A DNA stretch of 64,000 nt from Mactromeris polynyma (taxonomy: Eukaryota; Mollusca; Bivalvia; Venerida; Mactridae). Within the stretch, counting starts at the first letter, position 1. Each line of letters begins with the position of its first letter. The notes beneath the pieces are model-generated. The model saw nothing but the letters and a program-made list of their open reading frames with translations. It was not told where the DNA came from and did no database searches. Shown one piece after another: positions 15,001 through 22,700 of this stretch. The position numbers and the translations under genes are program-made. The stretch is from assembly GCA_032209605.1 (NCBI GenBank), contig JASFXZ010000099.1:248001-312000 (forward strand), in the 5' to 3' direction.

Positions 15001-16226
15001 CTGTTAATAATAGTATAATAAGTAAAACATGTGTTTGTTATGTTTGGTAGACTCAATCCAACGTTATAAGACACATAAACTACTTCAATTGAATGATTAA
15101 TACTATAAAGAGTTACTGCACGTTTGGCCTAAATACATATCGAATTCAGATGAACATGGTAATATATCTAGTCTAAAGGTCGGGTCTTAATTAACAATAG
15201 AACTAAAGTATCGGAGATGTACACACACGTTCGGTAACAGGTACTGTAAACATCAGACAGACAGACGATCGTCACAAAATGTTTATATTAATAGCAATAA
15301 AATTCATAATCAATTACCTCTGCATGATTTATCCCACGTTTCTTCGTAGCAAAAACACCTAAATATTCATACTATTCATATCACTTGGAATGCATAATTC
15401 CGATAAAAATGCTGATTTTAAGCCGAAAATTCACTGACAAGTGGTAAAAAACATAAATGAATATTGATTCATCAATTTATCACAAACAATAATACTTAAC
15501 AATCGCAATAAAACATGTTCAAAATATTTTTAAAAAGTGTGCCGAATTGACCCATGACAAACATAAAATCGTGCCGAATTGACCCGGGACGAACATGACT
15601 TTTAGGACGAACTGGCCCGTATCCGTTAAAGGTATCTGAAATGCTAAATGATGGTATTAAATGTCAGGATTGTCTTGTGAATGTTGTAAGATATTGTCCG
15701 TGATCAACATCAACATGATTGTAAACCATTTTATGAAATAAAGTTGGCCTACTATACTGTCTTCTATTTTGCAAAGAATTCCAATTTAGTCATTTTAGGT
15801 CAGTTAGGATATTTGAGACTTTAGCTGGGTCTTGCTATAATTGTTTGTGATCAATGGCCATCATTGTCTATGAAGTGCTTGTATAAAAACTGAGAATGTA
15901 CAATTTCAATATCGCAGAAATGTGCCTATGAAAATATGTACTTTTATCGAAGTCCGACTAGTTCGAGTTGTTTCCCTTTCAAATGAAGTTAAATGTAGAG
16001 TCCATGCATTGGTTACCCCCCTTTAAAATGTAAACAAACCTGCAACCATTGAATCTCCCCAAAACCCGGACGCACAACCGATTCTGACGGTGTCACCTCG
16101 AAGTACACTTGTATAACCATTGTGCCTTTTAAACACACACACTGACGCTGTTGACCGGCATGTCAGTAAGTGTTTTTGATATGATATTACTTTACGAGCA
16201 ACTTTCTGTGCAACGGAGGCCACCAT
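1..16226 (-). CDS. AtuA/DUF1446-family protein, exons 1-6 (5' part of gene)
   Basis: This is a spliced gene read on the minus strand, assembled from exons 16226..16040, 7529..7429, 6746..6674, 5698..5568, 293..205 and 42..1. All five junctions are GT-AG and the frame is kept throughout (623 nt, 207 codons plus 2 nt). The product begins with about 43 residues that are basic, hydroxylated and free of acidic residues, like a mitochondrial presequence. The AtuA (acyclic terpene utilisation, DUF1446) signature follows: VRIGCASGFWGDS, then GKIDYLVFDYLSEITMSLL, then FTPDFV, KVISNAGGVNP, IAVITGDD, and NAYLGAGSISRALDLGADI across exons 5-6. In bacteria AtuA belongs to the citronellol/geraniol degradation cluster, but its reaction is not established. 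Function in this animal is unknown and a mitochondrial location is inferred. The C-terminal part lies left of the window. The gene is divergent from the JIP gene and shares its promoter interval. Confidence 0.88.
205..293 (-). CDS. AtuA-family gene exon 5
   Basis: An 89-bp exon with acceptor TTTTTTCAG and donor CTTGG/GTAAAT. It encodes ISELQSAGVREMNNGVPMPA and then SITSMNAYL plus two bases of a glycine codon. The NAYLG end continues correctly into exon 6. It is separated from exon 4 by the 24-bp minisatellite array. Confidence 0.83.
294..518. other. intron 4 unique sequence
   Basis: Intronic sequence of the minus-strand AtuA-family gene between exon 5 and the minisatellite. I see no further coding or RNA signal here. 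Confidence 0.5.
519..5485. repeat. 24-bp minisatellite, about 200 copies
   Basis: A tandem array of a 24-bp unit containing GAACAGACACAGTGATGATA, lying entirely in intron 4 of the AtuA-family gene. Units vary mainly at two positions: GACACAG or GCCACAG, and ACATGG or ACAGAG. A rarer unit with GAAGATAGATGG occurs near 531, 1227, 3074 and 3746. The first pair and second pair are about 2.52-2.54 kb apart, which indicates a block duplication inside the array. Right-hand units from about 5030 to 5485 are more degenerate (GGCACAG, AATAC). Because 24 is divisible by three, several frames on both strands stay open for hundreds of codons. These are not genes. Confidence 0.97.
5568..5698 (-). CDS. AtuA-family gene exon 4
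   Basis: A 131-bp exon with acceptor GTTGACAG and donor CACAG/GTTAGT. It encodes 43 codons including KVISNAGGVNPIACAEAL and NIAVITGDDLMSQ. The NAGGxNP and VITGDD motifs are family hallmarks. It leaves in phase 0. The 24-bp minisatellite begins about 80 bp downstream in the following intron. Confidence 0.9.
5699..6673. other. AtuA intron 3, no feature seen
   Basis: AT-rich intron of the minus-strand gene. I see no coding exon, RNA gene or clear transposon end in it. Confidence 0.5.
6674..6746 (-). CDS. AtuA-family gene exon 3
   Basis: A 73-bp exon between acceptor TTTTTTCTAG and donor GAGAG/GTATTC. It encodes GAGGFTPDFVQVAMAPSIKE followed by IKRRG, with the G split over the junction. It corresponds to the G-Y-x-x-DFV region of AtuA. 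Confidence 0.85.
7113..7405 (+). mobile_element. tRNA-derived SINE
   Basis: The head resembles a tRNA with an A box (TGGTTCAGTGG), an anticodon-like hairpin CTGGA-CTAGTAA-TCCAG that would read AGT (Thr), and a canonical B box GGTTCGAACCC. It has no proper acceptor stem pairing and continues into a conserved-looking body (CTTTCGGACAAGACTTTGA, then CACCGGGCACGTAAAA). That makes it a SINE rather than a working tRNA gene. It lies in AtuA intron 2 on the opposite strand to the gene and ends right beside the exon 2 donor. Confidence 0.75.
7429..7529 (-). CDS. AtuA-family gene exon 2
   Basis: The acceptor is CTGCACAG at 7531-7530 and the donor is AAT/GTAAGC. It encodes APQLVHTGKIDYLVFDYLSE and onward to KKKTN. 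The IDYLVFDYLSEITM block is the most diagnostic AtuA motif in the window. Length is 101 bp, entering in phase 1 and leaving in phase 0. A SINE ends less than 30 bp beyond the donor. Confidence 0.88.
7530..8553. other. AtuA intron 1, left part
   Basis: Intronic sequence. Around 7770-8025 there is a stretch rich in AATTCCCCAC-type words that looks like an old dispersed repeat, but I cannot name it. No coding exon is supported. Confidence 0.4.
9209..10202 (+). mobile_element. pogo/Tigger-type DNA transposon, internally deleted (copy 1)
   Basis: A 994-bp element with inverted ends CAGTGGAACCCCTC...GAGGGGTTCCACTG, flanked by TA at 9207-9208 and 10203-10204. It carries extra internal copies of the CCTCTAAACCGGAA motif. 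It encodes only a transposase N-terminus, so it is non-autonomous. Confidence 0.9.
9861..10025 (+). pseudogene. Tigger transposase N-terminal remnant
   Basis: From the ATG at 9861 the frame reads MSAPPSKRRRIELSLDDKIK, followed by LIKESESVPKPTIMVLSAKFG. This is the start of a CENP-B-type helix-turn-helix DNA-binding domain found in pogo/Tigger transposases. The frame leaves the family after about 40 residues and stops at 10023-10025. The DDE domain is absent because the element is internally deleted. Confidence 0.8.
11006..12492 (-). mobile_element. Tc1-type DNA transposon with ~120-bp inverted repeats
   Basis: The ends read TATATACTGAACCGCTTTAA inward from both sides. The inverted arms run for about 120 bp (11013-11125 and 12376-12485). 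The target is TA within a short TATATA run, so the exact end is uncertain by a few bases. It contains one degenerate transposase on the minus strand. Confidence 0.92.
11204..12229 (-). pseudogene. Tc1 transposase, frame-broken
   Basis: Reading starts at the ATG 12229 with MARLTANQCNQAIVMLRVNV, then a helix-turn-helix (MRQVARHFRCHPSTISRL). The frame shifts near 12068, continues through a second HTH-like basic segment (11995-11798), then meets a stop before FSDESRFNL. It shifts again before the last part at 11638-11204. The three catalytic acids are all visible: D in FSDES, D in QHDNARPH and E in PIEHLWDEL. The last two are spaced as DD34E, typical of Tc1. At least two frame breaks make it inactive. 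Confidence 0.88.
12806..13052 (+). pseudogene. C-terminal fragment of a transposase-like protein
   Basis: After an acceptor-like TTTATTTCAG the sequence reads GWHRQLNTKAHRG in one continuous frame, then VPLLRREATLVET, RLQVRLKSLWDRYI and ACGGLYGV before a stop. This W-H-x-x-LN...LLRREA...LW pattern recalls the tail of MULE/FLYWCH-type transposases in invertebrates. An in-frame stop interrupts the early part (12818-12820 read in context). No catalytic core was recognised upstream. It probably belongs to the surrounding 7-kb inverted-repeat element. Confidence 0.5.
13080..13370. repeat. 22/26-bp minisatellite, left part
   Basis: Tandem units built on TGTTTAGTTGTGCTGT with either GTTATA or TGTATGTATA endings. 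The array is split by a Tigger element at 13371-14609 and resumes at 14612-14690. Confidence 0.88.
13371..14609 (+). mobile_element. pogo/Tigger-type DNA transposon, internally deleted (copy 2)
   Basis: A 1239-bp element with ends CAGTGTACTCCCTC...GAGTTTACTG and TA duplications at 13369-13370 and 14610-14611. It is inserted into the surrounding minisatellite. Its ends are related to copy 1, but AATACCGGAC replaces AAACCGGAA. It keeps both termini of a transposase but not the middle. Confidence 0.9.
14038..14293 (+). pseudogene. Tigger transposase, 5' and 3' remnants
   Basis: The frame from ATG 14038 reads MAEPPSKRRRTELSLEDKVK then IVREYESLPKPSFFGIANKN, the CENP-B-type N-terminus. In another frame the last part reads LLKMQSLVEHKIVKEKCGRK then QQKTLHDFFQ before the stop at 14291-14293, which resembles a transposase C-terminus. 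The DNA-binding and DDE middle has been deleted. Confidence 0.78.
14612..14690. repeat. 22/26-bp minisatellite, right part
   Basis: Continuation of the TGTTTAGTTGTGCTGT array after the Tigger insertion. It confirms that the array predates the insertion. Confidence 0.85.
14801..14886. repeat. perfect 25-bp inverted repeat (hairpin)
   Basis: The arms 14801-14825 and 14862-14886 are exact reverse complements (TATAATCATCCTCGGTACCC plus AGGCT). The 36-bp centre is AT-rich and itself partly self-complementary. A ~56-bp direct repeat starting TATAATGTGCTGTAAATTG lies on both sides (14693-14748 and 14883-14938). Confidence 0.9.
14939..15535. other. right interior of the 7-kb element, nothing seen
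   Basis: AT-rich sequence without a supported gene or repeat, ending at the right inverted-repeat arm. Confidence 0.5.
15620..16039. other. AtuA intron 1, right end
   Basis: Unique intron sequence next to the exon 1 donor. No further feature is supported. Confidence 0.5.
16040..16226 (-). CDS. AtuA-family gene exon 1
   Basis: The start codon is the ATG at 16226-16224. The open frame continues upstream only through a TTG, so this is the first usable start. It encodes MVASVAQKVARKVISYQKHL and onward to GFWGDSMVA. The donor is GCAG/GTTTGT at 16040/16039 and leaves a phase-1 G. The first 43 residues hold several K/R and no D/E, which suits a mitochondrial targeting peptide. The ATG sits inside AAAATGGTGGCC, a YY1-like context often found at start codons of housekeeping genes. 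Confidence 0.85.
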
Positions 16227-16247
16227 TTTGGACAACCTACATTCAAA

Positions 16248-16259
16248 TACGCATGCGTA
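16248..16259. promoter_or_regulatory. TACGCATGCGTA palindrome (NRF1-like)
   Basis: A perfect 12-bp palindrome whose core GCATGCG resembles the NRF1 consensus. It lies 3 bp from the E-box. In animals NRF1 sites are common in CpG-rich bidirectional promoters, including those of mitochondrial genes. Confidence 0.5.
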
Positions 16260-16262
16260 GCA

Positions 16263-16272
16263 GTCACGTGAC
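16263..16272. promoter_or_regulatory. GTCACGTGAC E-box / CLEAR-type palindrome
   Basis: A perfect 10-bp palindrome matching the site bound by bHLH-Zip factors of the USF and MiT/TFE groups. It lies between the two divergent start codons. Binding is inferred only. Confidence 0.6.
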
Positions 16273-16417
16273 CTCTAATCATCATTCTGACAAAATGGAG
16301 GACGGTTAGACAAATCTGTCAAAAAATTATCATTTTTTGCTAATTTTTGTCCAGTTTTATTACTCATTGTCTGTAAGTCTATTGATTTTCTTCTAAAAAG
16401 GTTAAGTTCACATTAGT

Positions 16418-16717
16418 ATGGCCTCTACGATGGCAGAGATTGTGTACGGAACCCGAGAGGAGGGGCATGTTATGTCAGAAAAAGTTTCACAGTTGGCATC
16501 GTCTGTCTACTCCGAATTCGAAAAAATGATCAAGAAATACGACGAAGATGTCGTTAAAGAATTGATGCCTTTAGTTGTTGGAATCCTCGAAAGTCTTGAT
16601 CAGGCGTATTCTGACAAAAGTGAAGTAGATGTAGAGATGGAGCTACTGAGAGAAGATAATGAACAGCTCCTTACTCAGTATGAGAGAGAGAAACAACTAC
16701 GTAAATCAGCAGATCAG
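16418..16717 (+). CDS. MAPK8IP3/SPAG9: JIP exon 1 (RH1 domain)
   Basis: Exactly 100 codons from ATG 16418 to CAG 16717 before donor GTTTGT. It encodes the whole RH1 core, including [17 protein letters not shown] and [20 protein letters not shown], nearly identical to vertebrate JIP3/JIP4. A second ATG lies four codons in. Confidence 0.95.
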
Positions 16718-19700
16718 GTTTGTATACTCTGTGTTAATGTTAATTGCACTTCTGGTGAATTATTCCTAAGACATCTGCTGCAATGCATTGTATAAGACAT
16801 TGTAATTTGTAGACTGTAGTGATGTTGGCTTATATAAATGTGACTGCCTAGATTGGGTAGCACGATTTACCACACACTACCACATACTACCCCACACTTC
16901 ACAGTAATGCCAATATGGCATATAGTTGTTTTTTCTTCGTTTTTCAAATCAATAATGATGTTTTCATTGTTATTTTCACTCTTTACTGGAGTTTAAATGC
17001 TTTAAAACCACAAATTTGTACATAAATTGATTACGGAGAAACTTCAATTGTGCGACAGTACTATTTTCTAAACATGAAAATCACAGTTAAGTCAGTCATT
17101 TCTAGATTTTTAGGATTGCTCTTTAGATCTTTAATATTAATATAATAATGAAAAAACTTGTTGCCATTATATTACTGGCCATGAATACTTGTGTATGGAA
17201 TTATGAACACAACTGTAATAAAATTTGTAAAGCATTTGTTATTTTATCTCATTTCCAGTCTTGAAAGGTGTTAACTGTTATAATTTATATCAACAAAATC
17301 AACTTCAAATGGCATTTTAAAACTGAAATAAAGATTAAAACAACAACTATATGCCAGTTCTAAATACTTCTATGAAGTGTGTGGTAAATCGTGCTACCGC
17401 CTAGATTAGCTTGGTTGTTAGAATGCTGCTAGTGTTGAAGATCTTGTGGGTTCAAGCCTCTAACAGTATCCAGCTTTTTCTCACCGAGAAGTTTCTCTCC
17501 TTGAAGTTTCTCCCCCAAGTTATGGGGGCACATAAAATGTCTCCCTTAAATGACTATACATTATTATAAGTGATACATGCTTTTTATCGTAAAATATCAT
17601 TCTTTTGCTTTTCCGAGTTCATTCTTGCAAATGTTTTTCCAGGTTTTATACATAATTTAAAGAATGTGTAGAGGTTTATAATTGTGAGCAAGATAAGTAC
17701 AGTAAAGTTCCGCCTTACGACCGTCCGCTAATACAACCGTTTTTTGTTCTTTAACTCAATGGTTGCGGGTCCGATATTACGACCAACTCGCTATTCCGGT
17801 CCCAACGACCAGTTTACTGCAGTTTTAGGTCCCGCTAATCAGACCAGCATGTAACTCGCGTGTCAACTGCAGTTGTTTACACAATTTTACGACATACAAT
17901 AGACTCCTTTACAACATCGGCGAAGGTGCAACAGGTTTACATCAGAGAGAATAGAAATGCTCAGATCCATTGAAGAGATACTACACAACCACAAGATTGA
18001 CTGTTCAAATATCAATTTGTCAGTCTTGGTTGGTGTAACAAAAGACATTGACTATTTTGCACAAAAAGAGCTAGTATCCGTTTTCCAAAATTTCATAAAG
18101 CAAACAAAAAGATTTATTTAGATCAATCTTACAACTTTCCTTGAAAAACGTCTAATCAACTTAATAGTAACAAGTATTAAAGCACAGAGAGAGTAGTACT
18201 TAGAGGGATGACAACGATATTCTTCGTAGTCGTGCACATCGAGACCATAGCTAGTACGTTTAGAGTTAAAGAATTACAACAACAACAGCAAACAACAATG
18301 TAAATTGACCCCCAATTGATAATTACCAGTGGTTTTAAATGGTGAGCTATTGTGTATCAAAGACAATGGATTGATTGAAGTAATCAGCATTGGTTTGCTC
18401 ATCATTAGATTAAGAATGCTGCAAAATAAAACCGGTGACTGCTAGTGGCACGTTTTCGTATGCTACAGACTTTCGGACAAAGTTTGTTTATTGATGCAAT
18501 ATAAGTTGGAATTGATAAGTAAATTTCTGGTTTGAGATAATTCTCCTATTTAGCTAACAAAAGAGAAAAACAACTCCATATTTCTACAACATCATTACAT
18601 TCAGATATCTAGAACAAATTAAATAAAGAAATTGAATGAAACTACTTGAAGTTGAAATGAAAAAAGAAAGTTGAACTCATTATGCTGGGAAAGTCTCGGA
18701 TATTTTGTAACTATGGTAATTTAATACATATTATTTTATTTCTTTGAGTATACTCGATCTTTTAAAATTAAAAAAAATACACGTTATTCAGAGGTTCCAG
18801 TAGGTGCTAAATCTCAAGGGTCATTTTGATAATTTTTGACTAGATTTTATAGCCAAATTACCTATAATTTAAAGAAACATTTACCCTTCAGTCAGAATCC
18901 TGAGGGTCAAAGTGTGGCTTTTTGAAAATTCCAGGGGTCAAAGGGTCAACTCCAGGGTACAATGGCAGTGGTGCCAAAAATGAAAACACCTCTATAAATG
19001 ATCTCCTGTGGAAGAACTGAACATACTGATGTGGGAATTCAATGTTTATCTTTCTACTTTGGAATAAAAATGTATTAAAGTAACCATGCATGTTGCTTTT
19101 CTTATTCTGTAAATATACTAAAATGTATGTGTCCTACATGTATTAATGTTCATTGTCACAACCAGTCTGCTTGGTTTCACTAATAAGACCGACTCGCTAA
19201 TAAGACCACTTTATGTCGGACCCATGGGTGGTCTTAATAGCGGAACTTTACTATACTTTAAAGGTGAAAAGACACTTGAATTGAGTTTTCCAAATTTCCT
19301 TCTTCAGAATTGAGTCCCGCTGGGAAAACCCATATGGGTAATTGCTTGCCAACCCTGGATTGACCGTGTCTGAAATAATTAAATGTTGCATTCAACATTC
19401 AAAATTGCATATATGTATGTTTCTTAGTGTTTACAAGTGTCTTTCCTGGCGTCAGTACAGGTAGCTCAGCTCGTAGGGTACTGACCTGCCAGTCTGATGG
19501 TTAAATATTGGAACCCTGTGTTGGGCATATGTACTCTGGGACAGATTGATTTAACATAATACATTCAAAGTTATTTGTCTTCCATCTCTCATTTATTTGG
19601 GTATGGGAAGTATTTGCAGAACACATTTGTCTGGTTCACCATGGTAATTCAAGACAACTGGGTAGGTCAACTGACTGCTATGGTAAACTGAAATACTGGA

Positions 19701-22700
19701 GAGAGAAATGGTGAAACACTCCAAGTCCAACACAAAAATCATACCTACCTAATTCCCAAGTATAGTTTGTGGTTTTTATACGCCCGTTTGAAAAACGAGA
19801 CGTATTATGCAGGGGTGATATTCTTCCCGATTAATTCGGAATTCCGGATTTCTGTGACCAAAAAAATGAAAAGAAAAAAAGAAAAAAAAGTCATTTGCTA
19901 GGGGAACCTATGTCCAATTTTTCAACTGATAGTGATACCGCCCCCCCCCCCCCCCCATTTCTGGTGTTGCAAAATAAAGCACAGATTGTTCAGTTTTGTT
20001 AACCTGAAGGACATTCTAGTGTAAGAGTAGACAGTCGAGCATTTCTTGTCAAGGCATAATTTAAAGGCATCCTAAGCCATCTAAAATCCCAGGAGCTTCA
20101 GGGGGCTTCACCCCCTGTGACTCCCACCAAGGCTATGCCCTGGACCCACAAGGGGGCCTAATGCGGCCCCCTTGACTCCCTGCGCAAATGTTCAGGGTTT
20201 TTTTTTGGGATCAATATCACCCTTCATTATGGGAACACCCGTGGGTGGCGTCCATATGGTTTCCGCTCTCTAAGTCAAAGAGTTTTCATCCGATCTTTAC
20301 CAAACTTAGTGAAAATGTTTGTGGGCATAATATCTCAGCCAAGTTCGATAACCAGCCACATCGCCCCAGGCACTTTGGAATTATCGCCCTTGAATTATCC
20401 AAAATTGGCTAAATTGGCCTTGTCCGCTGTCTAAGTGAAACAGTTTTCATCTGATCTTCACCTAACTTGGTGAAAATGTTTTTGGGCATAATATCTTCCT
20501 CTGATTTTAGAAATTACCTAAAATTTGTCTTCTTTTAACTCTGACTTATGACGGGCGTATTTTGTGACAGTTTGCCACTCTTGTTAAACTATAGATACTG
20601 CAGTCCATCACTCCATGTAAGCTGATGACCTTCTGTCATACTAATTATGGCATATATAATATATGTAAATTGCTTAATTGTATTTATATACCAATGCCAT
20701 TTGCGTTTAATGACTAAAGTTTAATGTTCAAAGATTTAAGTAACACAGATTTCCTGTTGGAAGTAAAACTATATTCAATTTGTTGTGTATTTTCTTAGAT
20801 GAAAAATACAAGTCTGATTTCAGATTTGGTAGCATTGAAATTAGTTATGTGAATACATAACTACGATGTATTTAAAAACAAATCTTTAGTCGTAAGCCAG
20901 ACTTTCAGATCAAAATTCCTCGTGTGACAGCCAGTCAATTTGATTGTGTCTCGGTCATGGCATGTTCATTCACTTTGGTGTTGTTGTATTGTTAGTGTGT
21001 CTGTACTCATGATTTAATGTTTAACTTTAATAAATGTATTGTGGATTAATCGTCATGCCAGTGATTGATCATTCTATACATTCTATCTTTGTAAATTGTA
21101 TACTGGATATAATATTTACTTGATATTTCCAGCAGTACTACAGTACTGATATTATCTATGATGGTGTTTTCCTGTTCTCTTCAGCATGTTACTATGTAGC
21201 TTCCTATTGTACTCAACAGTATGGGGTAATATTGATCCAATAGGTATACTATAAGTAGTATACAGCAGTCAATGCAGTACTGATCTTTATATTGGATAGA
21301 TCAATTAGTTGTCCTTTGTTGTTTTGCATTGGTCCCAGCATGAGGTACTTAACTCCATTATTTTGTAATAGAAAATGTCATCCTGGTAACAGTACAGTCA
21401 GATTATGGTCATATCACATTTAACCTTCAACCTTACTTATCAAAGCTTTTCAATGTTCATTTATTTATAAATTATCGTATTATTTGTTGTATCTTCAATT
21501 ATAAGCAACTTCAATTATAAAACAACTTCTGTACAATCATATTAACATTTAAATTATGTTGCATTTATATCAATTTCATGAGTTCCTACTAGTAAACATT
21601 GTCTGTTTTAGGCTATGGTATTAGAAAACAGGTGTTCATAAAAATATACTGATAATAAAAAAATGTAAGAGTTTGCCAAAAGAACAATTTTTTTCAGACA
21701 AGAAATGACTTCTATCATTGTTGCCAAACACACAAACTTTAAATATAATACATTATTTTTCACAGTCTGATTGTCTGTAACATTTGGTTTACTGTAAATA
21801 CCATGTGTGTGTTTGTGTACTTGTAAATTTTAATTCATGATTTTGTTGATCTTTAACAGATTCCATGCCAATCTTGCAAAGCTGTTAGTATTTTGGTATA
21901 CATACATTATTACATATATGTATTGATTATAGTATGTTGTGTATTGTATCATACTCATAGTTTATGTAACATCTACTTATCAGATCAGTGTGTTTAACTT
22001 TAAACAAAATTTATAGGTGCCATAACAATGTTTAATGATGGTATAAATGTTTACCTGTTAAATCTAAAAATGATTACACTAACACAATATGCAATATACA
22101 TGTATATGACTCTGAATCAGACTGTCACTTAATTAATTGATTTATTTGACATTGTGCAATAGTTAAGTGAAGTATTTGACATATTGGTTTTTTCCTTTTT
22201 GTATTGGTGTGATCATTTTCAGTTTTCATTTATTGCATTATAAATACTAAGTGTGAAAAGAGTTTATATCAATTGAGTGTCTGTTTACATAATTCAATGT
22301 TATATTCTTTTATCAAACTATAGTTCGATTTTGACACTGGGGAGTTCAGCTATTACGAACATATTAAGTATATCAAGGGGTATTTTCTTGACAAAATACA
22401 AACAATGTGCAGTTCTGTCTATATGTATACATTACCTATAAAATGGTTTCAGTTGGTTTTCAAAGTACAATAATGTCACTGACTTAGACATCTAACTATG
22501 CCATTAACAGAAGTGTATAAACTTTAATATTATTATAAGGTATACTTTGCTCTGCATGATTGTATAATATTATCTTGGGAATCCTAGATGAACACTTGTA
22601 ATGATGTGTATTATTTGCATGAATTAAACATTATTTATTACTGGATAATATACCTTCCAATACTTATACAAATGGAACTTACTTGTTGATAAATACAATC

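Larger units (their letters stand above)
8554..15619. mobile_element. ~7.07-kb element with long terminal inverted repeats (possible Mutator type)
   Basis: The left end at 8554 (GGGTCAGTTCGTCCTAAAAG) is matched in inverse orientation by the right end at 15619. The arms are about 75-80 bp and nearly identical, sharing TCATGTTCGTCCCGGGTCAA. Long arms of this kind suit Mutator-like elements. A conserved-looking fragment at 12806-13052 resembles the C-terminal tail of MULE/FLYWCH-type transposase proteins. I could not find a clean target-site duplication. The interior holds two Tigger-type elements, one Tc1 element, a minisatellite and a hairpin insertion, so it is an old platform for other insertions inside AtuA intron 1. 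Confidence 0.7.
16227..16417. promoter_or_regulatory. shared bidirectional promoter interval
   Basis: A 191-bp gap separates the ATG of the AtuA-family gene (minus) from the ATG of the JIP gene (plus), so their promoters must overlap or be embedded in the 5' UTRs. The left half has more CpG than the flanking introns. Visible motifs are the palindrome TACGCATGCGTA at 16248-16259 (NRF1-like), GTCACGTGAC at 16263-16272 (extended E-box/CLEAR) and AAAATGGAGGAC near 16293 (YY1-like). No TATA box is placed sensibly for either gene. Transcription start sites cannot be located from sequence alone. Confidence 0.7.

Noticed and set aside
16227..16235. Start of the AtuA protein at 16235 (MSKMVAS)
   Set aside because: The codon at 16235 is TTG. 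The first ATG is at 16226.
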